Origin: Staphylococcus nepalensis
Lineage (GTDB): Bacteria > Bacillota > Bacilli > Staphylococcales > Staphylococcaceae
DNA: 64,000 nt
NCBI RefSeq assembly: GCF_014635045.1
Contig: NZ_BMCF01000006.1
Span: 124,001-188,000, forward strand
Direction: 5' to 3'
Part shown: positions 31,559 through 39,805 of the stretch, one piece after another
Layout: each line of letters opens with the position of its first letter
Numbering within the stretch: the stretch's first letter is position 1
Program-made: the position numbers and the translations under genes
Notes under the pieces: generated by a model
Databases searched by the model: none
What the model saw: only the letters and a program-made list of their open reading frames with translations
What the model was told of the DNA's origin: nothing

Positions 31559-31774
31559 TTAATTAACATCTAAATTATTATGATATAAACTTAATGCTCT
31601 TTTAGCAGATGTCATAACTTCATTATATGTGTAATTCATTTTGAAGTATGCATATATTTCATGGTAACTCGTTGCATGTTTTGGGAAGTGCTTATCTCTG
31701 TTTATAAAATGGGCAAGTTGACCGAGCGGCGTATCATCATTTACAAAGTCAATTATAAAATCATAGAATGTCAT
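31559..31774 (-). CDS. YozE-like protein (UPF0346 / SAM-like fold)
   Basis: About 71 residues with the YozE pattern: TFYDFIIDFVNDDTPLGQLA at the start, HFPKHATSYHEIYAYF in the centre and a helical end. Function of the family is unknown. The ATG at 31774 is eight bases from GAGGT; the ATG at 31780 would be too close. Convergent with the preceding gene, whose stop is only 11 bases away. Confidence 0.7.
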   Translation of the reverse strand: MTFYDFIIDFVNDDTPLGQLAHFINRDKHFPKHATSYHEIYAYFKMNYTYNEVMTSAKRALSLYHNNLDVN

Positions 31775-31780
31775 CAGCAT

Positions 31781-32358
31781 AACCTCGATTACCTATATTT
31801 TAATCGTTACATGTTGTACCATTTTGTGTCTTTTTACCATCATATCAAATAATAATTATTTGTCTATTACATTACATTTTAAATTTTAAAATTAGTCAAA
31901 TTAATTATTGTTCTCAGGGTATTTGATTTAAATTGTAAATATTGCAAAATTTATGAAATGTACTGTCGAAATAAAAATGGATTTAATAATTATAAGTTTT
32001 AACTTTATTAAGCACATTATACTTTCAAAGCTAAAAACAGGTTGAGATACATTAATATCTCAACCTGTTTTTAATTTGGTAATGGCCCACCAGCAAAAAG
32101 TAATTGCATTATATTTTCAAATAACTACTTTTTCATTCATCACCTTTTAAAGTATTATCTCTCAATTTATCGCATTAGTGGCTACTTATAAATGAATGAG
32201 TGTTAACCCGTGTTATCTCATTCCCTATTCGCTATCACAAAAAAGAGAGCCTATTGGACCTCAAATTGTTGTAAAAAATAAGTTCTAAACACACTGGGAC
32301 AGTATAACTTAACCAAAAACTAAGATTTTATCCTGTTCCTATCTTTAGCTATTATTTT
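31781..32358. other. 578-base spacer with hairpins but no gene
   Basis: AT-rich. Contains the 17-bp terminator-like hairpin listed separately. A second imperfect hairpin GGGACAG ... CTGTTCC (about 32297-32340) lies just past the TM2-protein gene's stop. No convincing open frame was found on either strand. Confidence 0.4.
32033..32072. terminator. Perfect 17-bp hairpin terminator in a gene-free spacer
   Basis: AAAAACAGGTTGAGATA / TATCTCAACCTGTTTTT with a 6-base loop; T-runs on both sides. No coding gene ends nearby (31774 and 32359 are the neighbours), so it may end an unannotated RNA. Confidence 0.8.
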
Positions 32359-32565
32359 TTATACTAAAACGTTACCATTTTGATCTGCAGGTTTAAATAA
32401 AGTAATAACCGCACCAATAATTGCTAAAATTTGTGGGATGCCTGTCCAACAAAATACAAGGAATAAAAGACCCATTCCAGTTTTTCTCGCATAAAATTTG
32501 TGGATTCCAAAACTACCTAAAAACACTGCTAAAACAATATAAATCACTTTATTCACTTCATTCAT
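32359..32565 (-). CDS. TM2 domain protein
   Basis: 68 residues with the TM2 pattern: two membrane helices joined by a short turn, with GSFGIHKFYARKTGMGLL matching the GxxGxHrFYxg core. Function of bacterial TM2 proteins is unclear. AAGGAGATACATGCT precedes the ATG. Monocistronic. Confidence 0.85.
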   Translation of the reverse strand: MNEVNKVIYIVLAVFLGSFGIHKFYARKTGMGLLFLVFCWTGIPQILAIIGAVITLFKPADQNGNVLV

Positions 32566-32731
32566 AGCATGTATCTCCTTACATATTTGATTTTATTTCA
32601 TTATACATCGATACAGTGATAAAAATCTAAAATTTTAATACATATTATTTTCATTATGTCTTAAAAAAGGCACTGCTTTTAAAAGTAATCACTTACTATA
32701 TTTTAACATTTCTTATTTTATACCAAAATTG

Positions 32732-33223
32732 CTACAAATTACTATATTTCACTTCAAAAAAGGATTTTTCAACTTTCAATAATTCAGTATACTCTTCTGG
32801 CATAATTTCGTCACTTAGTTCAATTAATTTATTCAAAATAATTCCAATAAACTTGCCATTTTGTTCTTTATCGCTAAAATATGTTTTAGCTTTTTCAATC
32901 ATTGGATTTTCTTCTAATAATATGAGTGCCCTTCCATATGCTTTATCTTTTTTTCCACGCTGGAACGCCGATTCCAAATAATTAATAATTTCATCTAATG
33001 TGTTAAATGATTCAAATGCTGTTTTGATATGCGCATCTAATTTACTCGCAATTTCTTTTAATCTTTTATCTTCTTGTTCAATCTTGGGCATTAAGTCATT
33101 TCTTACTTCTTTTTTTAAATTTATTATCAATTGTTCTGTTTCTTGAAAATCTGTGCGCTTACTTGCTTTCAAATTGTTGACCGCTTTTTTGGCATTTTCA
33201 AAATCTTCTGTTATATTGCTCAT
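32732..33223 (-). CDS. Hypothetical helical protein, 163 residues
   Basis: Highly charged and almost entirely alpha-helical, probably coiled coil in residues 1-80 (NITEDFENAKKAVNNLKASK...). No cysteine, signal peptide or membrane segment. No family recognised. GGGGGAATTTTT precedes the ATG. A cytoplasmic structural or binding protein is the most that can be said. Confidence 0.6.
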   Translation of the reverse strand: MSNITEDFENAKKAVNNLKASKRTDFQETEQLIINLKKEVRNDLMPKIEQEDKRLKEIASKLDAHIKTAFESFNTLDEIINYLESAFQRGKKDKAYGRALILLEENPMIEKAKTYFSDKEQNGKFIGIILNKLIELSDEIMPEEYTELLKVEKSFFEVKYSNL

Positions 33224-33450
33224 AAAAATTCCCCCATTTGTATTCTATCTATAATGTAACTAATAGTCTTTTTCCTTAAATAAATATTTAAAACAAAAGC
33301 ATAAAGAAAAATTACACTATGGCATATCATTAATAAATGATAAGATAAAATTAATATTAATCTAATTAACTCATCTGTTAATTTTCAAAATATTATTTGA
33401 ACAACTTATATCCTAGCGTAAAATTAAAACGATAAAGGAGGTGCAGCACT

Positions 33451-33633
33451 TTGAGTCTACATTTCATGATAATATTTTGGCTCTCATTATTCTTTTTAAT
33501 TGCTGGCATTATTTCTCTAGTTATTTATAAAGTAAGAGGGACTCAAGAAACAAAAGAATCCCTGCTTGGATTAACTGTTATCTTAATTATTTTTGGTGTT
33601 GTTGGTGTACTATTTTCTATTATTTTTAGTTAA
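33451..33633 (+). CDS. Small two-span membrane protein, 60 residues
   Basis: TTG start eight or nine bases after AAAGGAGGTG, a strong ribosome site. Two hydrophobic helices (about 5-26 and 40-59) flank a charged loop KVRGTQETKES. No family recognised. Single gene. Confidence 0.6.
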   Translation: MSLHFMIIFWLSLFFLIAGIISLVIYKVRGTQETKESLLGLTVILIIFGVVGVLFSIIFS

Positions 33634-33785
33634 AAATTATGCTACTAGCACATAAACTGGCAGCTTAACTTCAAATACGAGTCAAACAGTAGATGACTGA
33701 ATTGAAAATGCAATCAAACAAGCCTTTTCCAATCCTAATCATCGTCACTTAAGTTTGTTAAATACGTTGAGTTTTTCAATTATCT

Positions 33786-33811
33786 TTTTAAATTTTTGCA
33801 AAAATTTAAAA
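33786..33811. repeat. Perfect 26-bp palindrome
   Basis: TTTTAAATTTTT-GC-AAAAATTTAAAA reads the same on both strands. It lies between two convergent small membrane-protein genes and may terminate either, since both sides carry A/T tracts. Confidence 0.6.
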
Positions 33812-33844
33812 TAACGCTTAATTTTTTTTAAAATAGCAGTATAT

Positions 33845-34054
33845 TTAGTTTGTAATAAAATGGTAAATTGCCAACAAAATGATAATCAAAATAAAAAAGT
33901 AGATAAAACGTTTTACTGCTCTTATTTTTTCATGACGTACTTCATCTTTAGAATGATTGATATTTTCATGTAATCGCGTATTTATAAATAAAAATGGCAT
34001 TGTTGCTAAAAAAGCAAAAATTAATGCTAAAATGATAGATAATATAATATTCAT
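33845..34054 (-). CDS. Small two-span membrane protein, 69 residues
   Basis: Hydrophobic helices at about 3-25 and 50-67 enclose a strongly charged loop (NTRLHENINHSKDEVRHEKI). GAGGTGGGAAA precedes the ATG. No family recognised. Convergent with the 60-residue membrane gene at 33451. Confidence 0.6.
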   Translation of the reverse strand: MNIILSIILALIFAFLATMPFLFINTRLHENINHSKDEVRHEKIRAVKRFIYFFILIIILLAIYHFITN

Positions 34055-34228
34055 TTTCCCACCTCAAATTTTGAATATGCTTACAACACTTATTCCCTTT
34101 CATATGCAATTAATTCAAAAATTTAGTTTAGAAGTGTAGTTTCAAAATTTATAGACTTCACTAAAGTTTTAATGAATTGAGCCAGATCTGTACACTATTA
34201 ATTTGACGCTAACAAAGGAGTGATTATT

Positions 34229-34477
34229 ATGAAACTCACTTATTTACCGAAATGGCAACTAATAAATCAAAGTCAAAAACAATTTATGATTCAAGAAGAT
34301 ACAAAATCAATTTCCCTAGTAAGCCCTATTAATGAATATGCAATGGGTATTTTGAGCCAGGTTTTCTTCACTATAGAAAACGGTGTTGTTGTAAATATTA
34401 ATATTGAAAATAATAGTAATGAGCTTAAAATAGAAGTTGATGAAGAAGCCTTAACTATTTATATCATTGATTTTTAA
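34229..34477 (+). CDS. Hypothetical protein, 82 residues
   Basis: ATG eight bases after AAAGGAG (an upstream in-frame GTG lies within the ribosome site). Soluble, beta-rich and acidic towards the end (NIENNSNELKIEVDEEALTI). No family recognised. Its ribosome-site-to-start segment GAGTGATTATTATGAA recurs before the next small gene. Confidence 0.55.
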   Translation: MKLTYLPKWQLINQSQKQFMIQEDTKSISLVSPINEYAMGILSQVFFTIENGVVVNINIENNSNELKIEVDEEALTIYIIDF

Positions 34478-34602
34478 TTCAATTTATTCACATTGATTAT
34501 AGGTATTTAATTCATTTAGTTAAATTCCGGGTATTATCATTATATAATCAAAGTTCTGGTATTTTTTCATGAACTTTAAATTCATATAGGTGAGTGATTA
34601 TT

Positions 34603-34737
34603 ATGAAGTTTTTTAAAAATTTATTATTAATTGTATCTGGCGTTTTAGTCATTCGTGCATTGCTTTTAAGTATCGATAGTACAAACGAAGAGAAAATAGA
34701 GAATAAAGTGAGCGTTCAAGATAAAAAAAGAACATAG
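34603..34737 (+). CDS. 44-residue peptide with N-terminal membrane helix
   Basis: The ATG follows AGGTGAGTG. The sequence starts MKFFKNLLLIVSGVLVIRAL and ends in a charged tail (TNEEKIENKVSVQDKKRT). One hydrophobic helix spans residues 6-23 with no clear signal-peptidase or lipobox site, so it is probably membrane-anchored with the tail exposed. No family recognised. Confidence 0.55.
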   Translation: MKFFKNLLLIVSGVLVIRALLLSIDSTNEEKIENKVSVQDKKRT

Positions 34738-34915
34738 TTTTTTTAATCATTTTCTTATAATTCAAAATGATTCAAAGATAGTAGACATCTGATATGTAAA
34801 CGTAAAATTCCACTTCTTAAGAACTATTTTTAAAAGTGTTACTTCTTAATTTATTGAGTTAGTAATACGTATAAACGGGCTTAAGCCTTTATATTTTCCC
34901 TAGCTACCCTTACCT

Positions 34916-34968
34916 GGGCAGAACAATGGAATCATTTGATAAAATATGATTTCAGTTCTGCTCTTTTT
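34916..34968 (+). terminator. Terminator after the small-gene pair
   Basis: GGGCAGAAC / GTTCTGCTC outer stem with further pairing in ATCAT / ATGAT, then TTTTT. Confidence 0.8.
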
Positions 34969-35034
34969 ATATAATTTTTCAAATTTTATTATTATTAAAT
35001 ACTAATACAATACATAGTTTATAGAGAGGTCACT

Positions 35035-35997
35035 ATGCAACACATCAAATCATTTATTGAAAATTATCAAATATATATATATTTTACAGCGGTTATAGGC
35101 GGTGTACTCACTGGTTTAATTTCATATTCCTTTGCTAACTTTTTAGAATCTATTGTTTCCGTGTGTATAGGCATACTCATGTTTAGTATGTTTTCTCAAA
35201 TTCCATTTTTCAAAATTAAACAAAACTTTTTAAATGTAAGGTTTATAATTGCGTTATTAATTTCAAATTTCATTGTTATCCCGTTATTTGTTTTTTATTT
35301 AGTACAATTATTTAATATCTCAAATATTCCCGTCATTATCGGATTATATCTTGTACTTTTAACACCCTGTATTGATTACGTTATCGTTTTTACTGCTTTA
35401 GGTAAAGGAAATGAGCACTTTATGCTATTTGCCACACCACTTCTGTTTATATTTCAAATTTTATTATTACCTATATATTTCACTTTATTTTTAGATATAG
35501 ATATTTTTTCACATATGACCATTGTTCCATTTATAAAAGCATTTTCTATGTTTATCATATTGCCTTTGATATTCGCGCTGTTATTACAATTTTTTAGCAG
35601 CAAATCTAAAATTAGCAATCAAATATTACAATTAACAGCTTGGCTTCCTGAAATATTCATGTCATTCGTTCTATTTTCTGTAGTAGGATCACAAATAAAT
35701 AAAATAATTCATAACTTAGATATTGTATTAATAGTAGTACCGATTTATATTTGCTTTTTGATCATTTCTCCTTTTATAGGCGCTCTTTGTGGCAAACTAT
35801 TTAAATTAGAAGCTGAAGCAAAAAGAACATTAGCATTTAGTTCAAGTACGAGGAACGCACTGGTCGTTCTACCTTTAGCTTTAGCTTTACCAAAAGACTG
35901 GGTAACAATTACTACAACAGTTGTTATTACACAAACATTATGTGAATTATTGGGAGAAATTATTTTCATAAAAGCGATACCTAAATTGATTAGATAA
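35035..35997 (+). CDS. Acr3/SBF-family permease (arsenic resistance or bile acid:Na+ type)
   Basis: 320 residues with about ten membrane segments of the BART superfamily. LLTPCIDYVIVFTALGKG near residue 110 contains the conserved cysteine used by Acr3-like arsenite exporters, and AFSSSTRNALVVLPLAL near 265 matches the second crossover helix. No arsR or arsC gene flanks it, so substrate is uncertain; a general organic-anion permease is possible. GAGAGG precedes the ATG. Monocistronic. Confidence 0.75.
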   Translation: MQHIKSFIENYQIYIYFTAVIGGVLTGLISYSFANFLESIVSVCIGILMFSMFSQIPFFKIKQNFLNVRFIIALLISNFIVIPLFVFYLVQLFNISNIPVIIGLYLVLLTPCIDYVIVFTALGKGNEHFMLFATPLLFIFQILLLPIYFTLFLDIDIFSHMTIVPFIKAFSMFIILPLIFALLLQFFSSKSKISNQILQLTAWLPEIFMSFVLFSVVGSQINKIIHNLDIVLIVVPIYICFLIISPFIGALCGKLFKLEAEAKRTLAFSSSTRNALVVLPLALALPKDWVTITTTVVITQTLCELLGEIIFIKAIPKLIR

Positions 35998-36165
35998 TAC
36001 TTTTAACTATTTAAAAGAAGCTAATTATTATCCATTTCACTTTAAATATATTAAAATAATGCTTAATTAACATTTTACACTTTAGTTAATTTGAATAACT
36101 TGCTTAATGCTATATAGCTATCTCAGGAAGAGTTGTTAGGGTAATTTAATAATGAGGTGATTAAG

Positions 36166-36342
36166 ATGCAAATTTTGAGAAGTGTATCTGAAAATAATCG
36201 AACAACATATCACATTAAAACAGATTTAGGTTTAATTATAAAAGTGACGGCTGGCAATGATTTAACACCAAAAGAAGTAAAAAAACTGTTGATAAATGTA
36301 GCAAAAGACATGGATAACAAGCTAAAAAGTAATATTGAGTAA
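36166..36342 (+). CDS. Small paralogous protein A (58 residues)
   Basis: ATG eight bases after GAGG. MQILRSVSENNRTTYHIKTD followed by a basic, helical C-terminus. It aligns end to end with the ORFs at 37109 and 41411: M-x-I-(L/I) start, a THY/IYH or TYT beta strand, a TD/TK-G turn, then a helix with regularly spaced leucine/valine and D(M/I)D. This is a two-strand-plus-helix mini-domain. Function unknown. Confidence 0.6.
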   Translation: MQILRSVSENNRTTYHIKTDLGLIIKVTAGNDLTPKEVKKLLINVAKDMDNKLKSNIE

Positions 36343-36388
36343 GTTATTTCTTTATGATTTTTGAAAAGAAAACATTTTAAGTGCGTAT

Positions 36389-36448
36389 AAAAAGGAGCGA
36401 AAACACGAAATCATTTAATTAATTGTGATTTCTTTTTCGCTCCTTTTT
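36389..36448. terminator. Bidirectional terminator
   Basis: AAAAAGGAGCGAAAA / TTTTTCGCTCCTTTTT outer stem and a GAAATCA / TGATTTC inner stem, between convergent genes at 36342 and 36456. Confidence 0.9.
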
Positions 36449-36455
36449 ATATTTA

Positions 36456-36686
36456 TTAATTTATAACTACGATAATAAAACCAATGAATAGTACTAGCAT
36501 TGATAATCTTGGTCTACTTTTACCAAATAAACCACTTAATAATACAAATGCTAAACCAACAATTAATAATTGATTATTAAATGTTGTTATTCCCATTAAG
36601 TCACCAATCATCATGATAACGCCGTATATGATAACGATGATTATTACTAAACTACATAAAATTGATAATACATTAAGCAATTTCAC
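36456..36686 (-). CDS. Small membrane protein, 76 residues
   Basis: Three hydrophobic segments (about residues 2-25, 37-53 and 58-75) with a GKSRPRL loop. I choose the GTG at 36686, nine bases after AAAGG; the ATG at 36695 abuts the ribosome site. No family recognised. Confidence 0.6.
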   Translation of the reverse strand: MKLLNVLSILCSLVIIIVIIYGVIMMIGDLMGITTFNNQLLIVGLAFVLLSGLFGKSRPRLSMLVLFIGFIIVVIN

Positions 36687-36735
36687 AATATACATCCTTT
36701 ATAAAAAATTATTTACACTATATGCAGTATAAAAC

Positions 36736-36822
36736 AAAAACGCCGCTTCGAAAAGCGGCGCCAATCTCAAAAATATATTCCACACTAAAGTTTGGAGGAC
36801 TTTTTGTGCTTAGTATTTTATA
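36736..36822 (-). ncRNA. Candidate small RNA with CCUCC loop
   Basis: On the minus strand a consensus TATAAT (36829-36834) is followed by about 87 bases without a coding frame. These end in a perfect 8-bp GC-rich hairpin (CGCCGCTT / AAGCGGCG, 36741-36760) and TTTTT. Between them CACAAAAAGU-CCUCCAA-ACUUUAGUGUG can fold to present CCUCC in a loop, complementary to Shine-Dalgarno sequences, as in many staphylococcal regulatory RNAs. The -35 is weak. Confidence 0.6.
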
Positions 36823-37108
36823 CCCCTCATTATAAATTAAAAACATAAAAAACTAAATTTTCTAAAAAAAATCGCTAAATTAATGTTTAAGGTTTACAGT
36901 GTATTAATTTACATATGATTAAGCAAAATAATCAAATAAATTTAATCTTACCATTGGAAAAGAATTAAATAAAAAGTTATCCTATAGTTAAAGTATTAAT
37001 AACTACAGTTATAAAATGCGACTTTATTCTTCTTTAAAAATAATATTTCTACGCATGTATTATTTTATATAATAGAAAACTTGTTTTTATAAAAAAAAGG
37101 GTGATGAG

Positions 37109-37273
37109 ATGAAAATATTGCGTAAAGTTTATAAGGATGAAGAACCTATTTATCATGTCAAAACTGACAAGGGTTCTGTAATTAGAATTAAAGGGTCTGA
37201 CGAGTTAACGGATGCTGAAACTCAAGAACTATTAACTCTAGTTGCTCAAGATATTGATAAAATGAAAAAATAA
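37109..37273 (+). CDS. Small paralogous protein B (54 residues)
   Basis: ATG after AAAGGGTGATGAG. Sequence MKILRKVYKDEEPIYHVKTD, then KGSVIRIKGSDELTDAETQE and a helical end. Clearly related to the protein at 36166 (ILR-V start, YH-KTD, TDAE/TPKE, D-M/I-D-K ends) and less closely to 41411. Soluble; function unknown. It stands alone in a 950-base interval. Confidence 0.6.
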   Translation: MKILRKVYKDEEPIYHVKTDKGSVIRIKGSDELTDAETQELLTLVAQDIDKMKK

Positions 37274-37654
37274 ATAACCTTCCGTTTATATAATTAGGAT
37301 GACTATTCAATAAGGGGTTAAATAGTATCAAATTCTTTTTAATTTATCGATTTTAGTAACACAGGCCAATATCATCCATAATATTGAAATATATAAATAT
37401 TAAAAATATTAGCCAGTTGTTTTATAAAAGTTGAAGTGCAAACTGTCTCAATATGAAATATGTTGTTTGCATTCATCGATTAGACTCAAATTGTTTATAT
37501 TCAATTTCACAGAACCAATTTTACATTTATAACGAAGTTGTTCTTATTTATGCAAGGGCTTAAGCTCTTGCATTTTTAATTAGGATTAATACTGGATAGC
37601 AAAAGATTATTTTAGAAAAAAGCATTTTTGCCCTCGCTTATACCATTGTTATTT
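37274..37654. other. 381-base spacer
   Basis: AT-rich, with one plus-strand terminator-like hairpin TGCAAGgGCTTAAGCtCTTGCA + TTTTT (37551-37577), about 280 bases after the paralogue-B gene. No coding frame seen. Confidence 0.5.
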
Positions 37655-38089
37655 CTAAATGTACATCATAAACTCAATATGCGGGATACCATCTTCCATA
37701 TATGTTTTTGAATTTGCTTGAAACCCAAAGGATTCATAAAATGTTTTCAAATGAGCTTGTCCTGATATTTTTAAAAATTTATGGTGGTATTGTTTTTTTA
37801 TAATGTCAATCGTACATTGTACAATTTCGCGACCATAACCTTTTTTTCTATAATTTTGAGTTACTAGCACCCTACCAAAACTAATACCATTTTCAGAAGT
37901 GACAATGCGGGTATATGCTATAATATTGTTTTCATCATATAATATAACATGTTGAGCATTTCTATCTTTATCGTCTATTTCTTGATAAATACATTTTTGC
38001 TCTACAACAAAAATTTTCACTCTTTCTTTTAATATTTCTAATAATTTAATATTCGATAGTTCCTCAGTATACTTTACTTCTAACCTCAC
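37655..38089 (-). CDS. GNAT acetyltransferase, ElaA-like
   Basis: About 144 residues. The ElaA-type N-terminus LLEILKERVKIFVVEQKCIYQEIDD is followed by the acetyl-CoA site VLVTQNYRKKGYGREIV near residue 80 and FYESFGFQANS near 120. Small-molecule N-acetyltransferase of unknown substrate. The annotated ATG at 38098 directly abuts AAAGGA, so I prefer the GTG at 38089. Confidence 0.8.
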   Translation of the reverse strand: MRLEVKYTEELSNIKLLEILKERVKIFVVEQKCIYQEIDDKDRNAQHVILYDENNIIAYTRIVTSENGISFGRVLVTQNYRKKGYGREIVQCTIDIIKKQYHHKFLKISGQAHLKTFYESFGFQANSKTYMEDGIPHIEFMMYI

Positions 38090-38098
38090 CTTACTCAT

Positions 38099-38407
38099 TC
38101 CTTTGATTTAATATGTAAAAAGAGACCCAAAATATACTTAATATCTTGGGCATGGATATCATATTGACAGTAGATGACTGGAATATAAATTTTATTGAGT
38201 TAGCGGCATTTGTGTATGAGCCTTAACTCTTGTATTCCTTCTTTCTAGTTTGCAAGATTTATAGATAACCCAATGCATATATAGTACGCTTCACCTAGCC
38301 TCTTTTTCTAGTCATGTTTACCGCGTCAGATACCGAAATCATAAAAAATATAATTTCTTTCTCATTCTCTTATCTTACGTTTAGTAAAGTTGTAATTCAC
38401 ATTTAAG
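38099..38407. other. 309-base spacer without a gene
   Basis: AT-rich, no frame or strong hairpin seen. Contains ACAGTAGATGACTG (38167-38180), which also occurs at 33686-33699; a 14-base match is expected by chance in a window of this size. Confidence 0.4.
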
Positions 38408-38794
38408 TTATTGCTCGATTAATTGAATTAAATTGCCACATGTATCTTCAATGACTGCCAGTTTAATCTCTTCAACTTCTTTTGGCTTTGTTTTAAATTT
38501 AACATTTAAATTGGATAATGATTGATAAGACTGTTCTAAATTGGAAACGCCAAACATAGTCACTGGGATACCCGAATTAAACAAATCATTTTGATATGTT
38601 TTAGCTATCGGATTATCATTGGGTTCTAAGACAATTTCAACTGGATTGTCAGAATTATTTTCTTTTACTGTTAACCATCTAAACCCTCCACCTATATCTA
38701 TATCATGCACAAGTTCAAATCCTAACTTCTCTGTATAAAATCGTTTCGCTTTTTCTTGATTATCTACAAAAATACTCATTGCAATAATTTTCAA
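38408..38794 (-). CDS. VOC-superfamily (glyoxalase-like) protein
   Basis: 128 residues in the two-repeat betaalphabetabetabeta layout: AMSIFVDNQEKAKRFYTEKLGFE at the start and EVEEIKLAVIEDTCGNLIQLIEQ at the end, where the acidic metal-ligand position falls. Members include glyoxalases, fosfomycin-modifying enzymes and bleomycin binders; this short form cannot be assigned further. TTG start behind GGAGGAAAAACGAA. Confidence 0.82.
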   Translation of the reverse strand: MKIIAMSIFVDNQEKAKRFYTEKLGFELVHDIDIGGGFRWLTVKENNSDNPVEIVLEPNDNPIAKTYQNDLFNSGIPVTMFGVSNLEQSYQSLSNLNVKFKTKPKEVEEIKLAVIEDTCGNLIQLIEQ

Positions 38795-39028
38795 TTCGTT
38801 TTTCCTCCATTTATGTTTTAGTTTCTTCTAATATCTATACCCTCATATTATACTTTTCATTATAAATAATTAAATGACAGTTAGTGTTTTATTCAAAACA
38901 CTAATATTGTCCAAAACTTTAATTATTATATATTAAAAATTAGTGATAACTTAATTTGAAGATATAGATTATCTGTACTAAAATATTAATTGTAAGTTAT
39001 TTATAGAAATTTTAGGAGGGAATTGGGT

Positions 39029-39229
39029 TTGAAAACTTTAACTGAGCTTCGTGAAAAAAAACAGTTAAGTTTGTCTAAATTAGCAATTAATTTAAACAAA
39101 AACTATGAGAAAGACTACAGAATTTGCCAAATTTGGGATTGGGAACATGATTACAGAGTACCTTCAGAAAAAGATACGAAAATTTTAGCCGACTATTTCC
39201 AAGTACCTAAAAAAACCTTTAATTCATAA
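39029..39229 (+). CDS. Small XRE-type helix-turn-helix protein
   Basis: 66 residues. TLTELREKKQLSLSKLAINL begins a Cro/CI-like HTH, and VPSEKDTKILADYFQVPKKTF closes it. The recognition helix region (DYRICQIWDWEHDYR) is unusual. I take the TTG at 39029, eight bases after AGGAGGG; an in-frame TTG at 39023 is too close. Probably DNA-binding, with unknown targets. Its stop codon lies inside a 53-base perfect hairpin. Confidence 0.75.
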   Translation: MKTLTELREKKQLSLSKLAINLNKNYEKDYRICQIWDWEHDYRVPSEKDTKILADYFQVPKKTFNS

Positions 39230-39273
39230 TTATATGAATTTATCTGATAATTAAATTCATATAATTATGAATT
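39221..39273. repeat. Perfect 22-bp AT-rich inverted repeat over the HTH gene's stop codon
   Basis: AATTCATAATTATATGAATTTA (first arm; 22 bp, 39221-39242) and its exact complement at 39252-39273, 9-base loop, without a T-tail. It could be a 3'-end stabiliser or a binding site. Confidence 0.7.
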
Positions 39274-39435
39274 AGATAAACTGAAATAGAAACGTATTTT
39301 TAAAATTAAAGAGAACGGGACAAATTCTATTTTTTTAAATCAGACACTGTAGTTCTGTATTATCAATAGTAACTGAAATCGAAAATTTTTAACGTAATCT
39401 AATTTTCAATTTACACAGCTATTGCTAACATTATA

Positions 39436-39479
39436 TAAAAATAACCTGGGCCATTGAATTATGGTTCAGGTTATTTTTA
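39436..39479. terminator. Terminator next to the Cse60-like gene
   Basis: AAAATAACCTGggCCAT / ATGGttCAGGTTATTTTT stem with 6-base loop and T-runs on both sides. Confidence 0.85.
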
Positions 39480-39490
39480 AATGATGGTTG

Positions 39491-39673
39491 TTATTTTTTA
39501 AAAACAATTGTTATAAAATAGTCTACGCCTTCAACGGTGTTTGTAACGGAAGGAGTAACTGATACAAGTTCCCAATGTTGCTTGTCATTAATTTCTTGCA
39601 AAAATACATTCACACGATCATCAAACGCTTCAAAACTCTCTTCATATTGCATATGCAATGTTTTAATCATCAT
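39491..39673 (-). CDS. Small protein resembling the Cse60 family
   Basis: 60 residues. The arrangement MMIKTLHMQYEESFEAFDDR, VNVFLQEINDKQ, then a beta hairpin ending YFITIVFKK resembles Cse60-type small proteins found in Bacillus and staphylococci. Function unknown. GGAGGAATTTGT precedes the ATG. The family call is tentative. Confidence 0.55.
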   Translation of the reverse strand: MMIKTLHMQYEESFEAFDDRVNVFLQEINDKQHWELVSVTPSVTNTVEGVDYFITIVFKK

Positions 39674-39805
39674 ACAAATTCCTCCTTCCGTTAATGTGAC
39701 CTAATTAATCTTTTTTATTGTAAAACCTTAAAAAGCTCAAAACAAATATTTTTTAATTGAATATGACTTAATAAACAATATTATTGTAAATATACCTTAA
39801 AAATT

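Noticed and set aside
33686..38180. Shared 14-mer ACAGTAGATGACTG at 33686 and 38167 plus loosely similar ...GGCTTAAGCC... stretches at 34877, 37556 and 38215
   Set aside because: A 14-base match is expected several times by chance in 64 kb, and the surrounding similarity is too poor to call a dispersed repeat.
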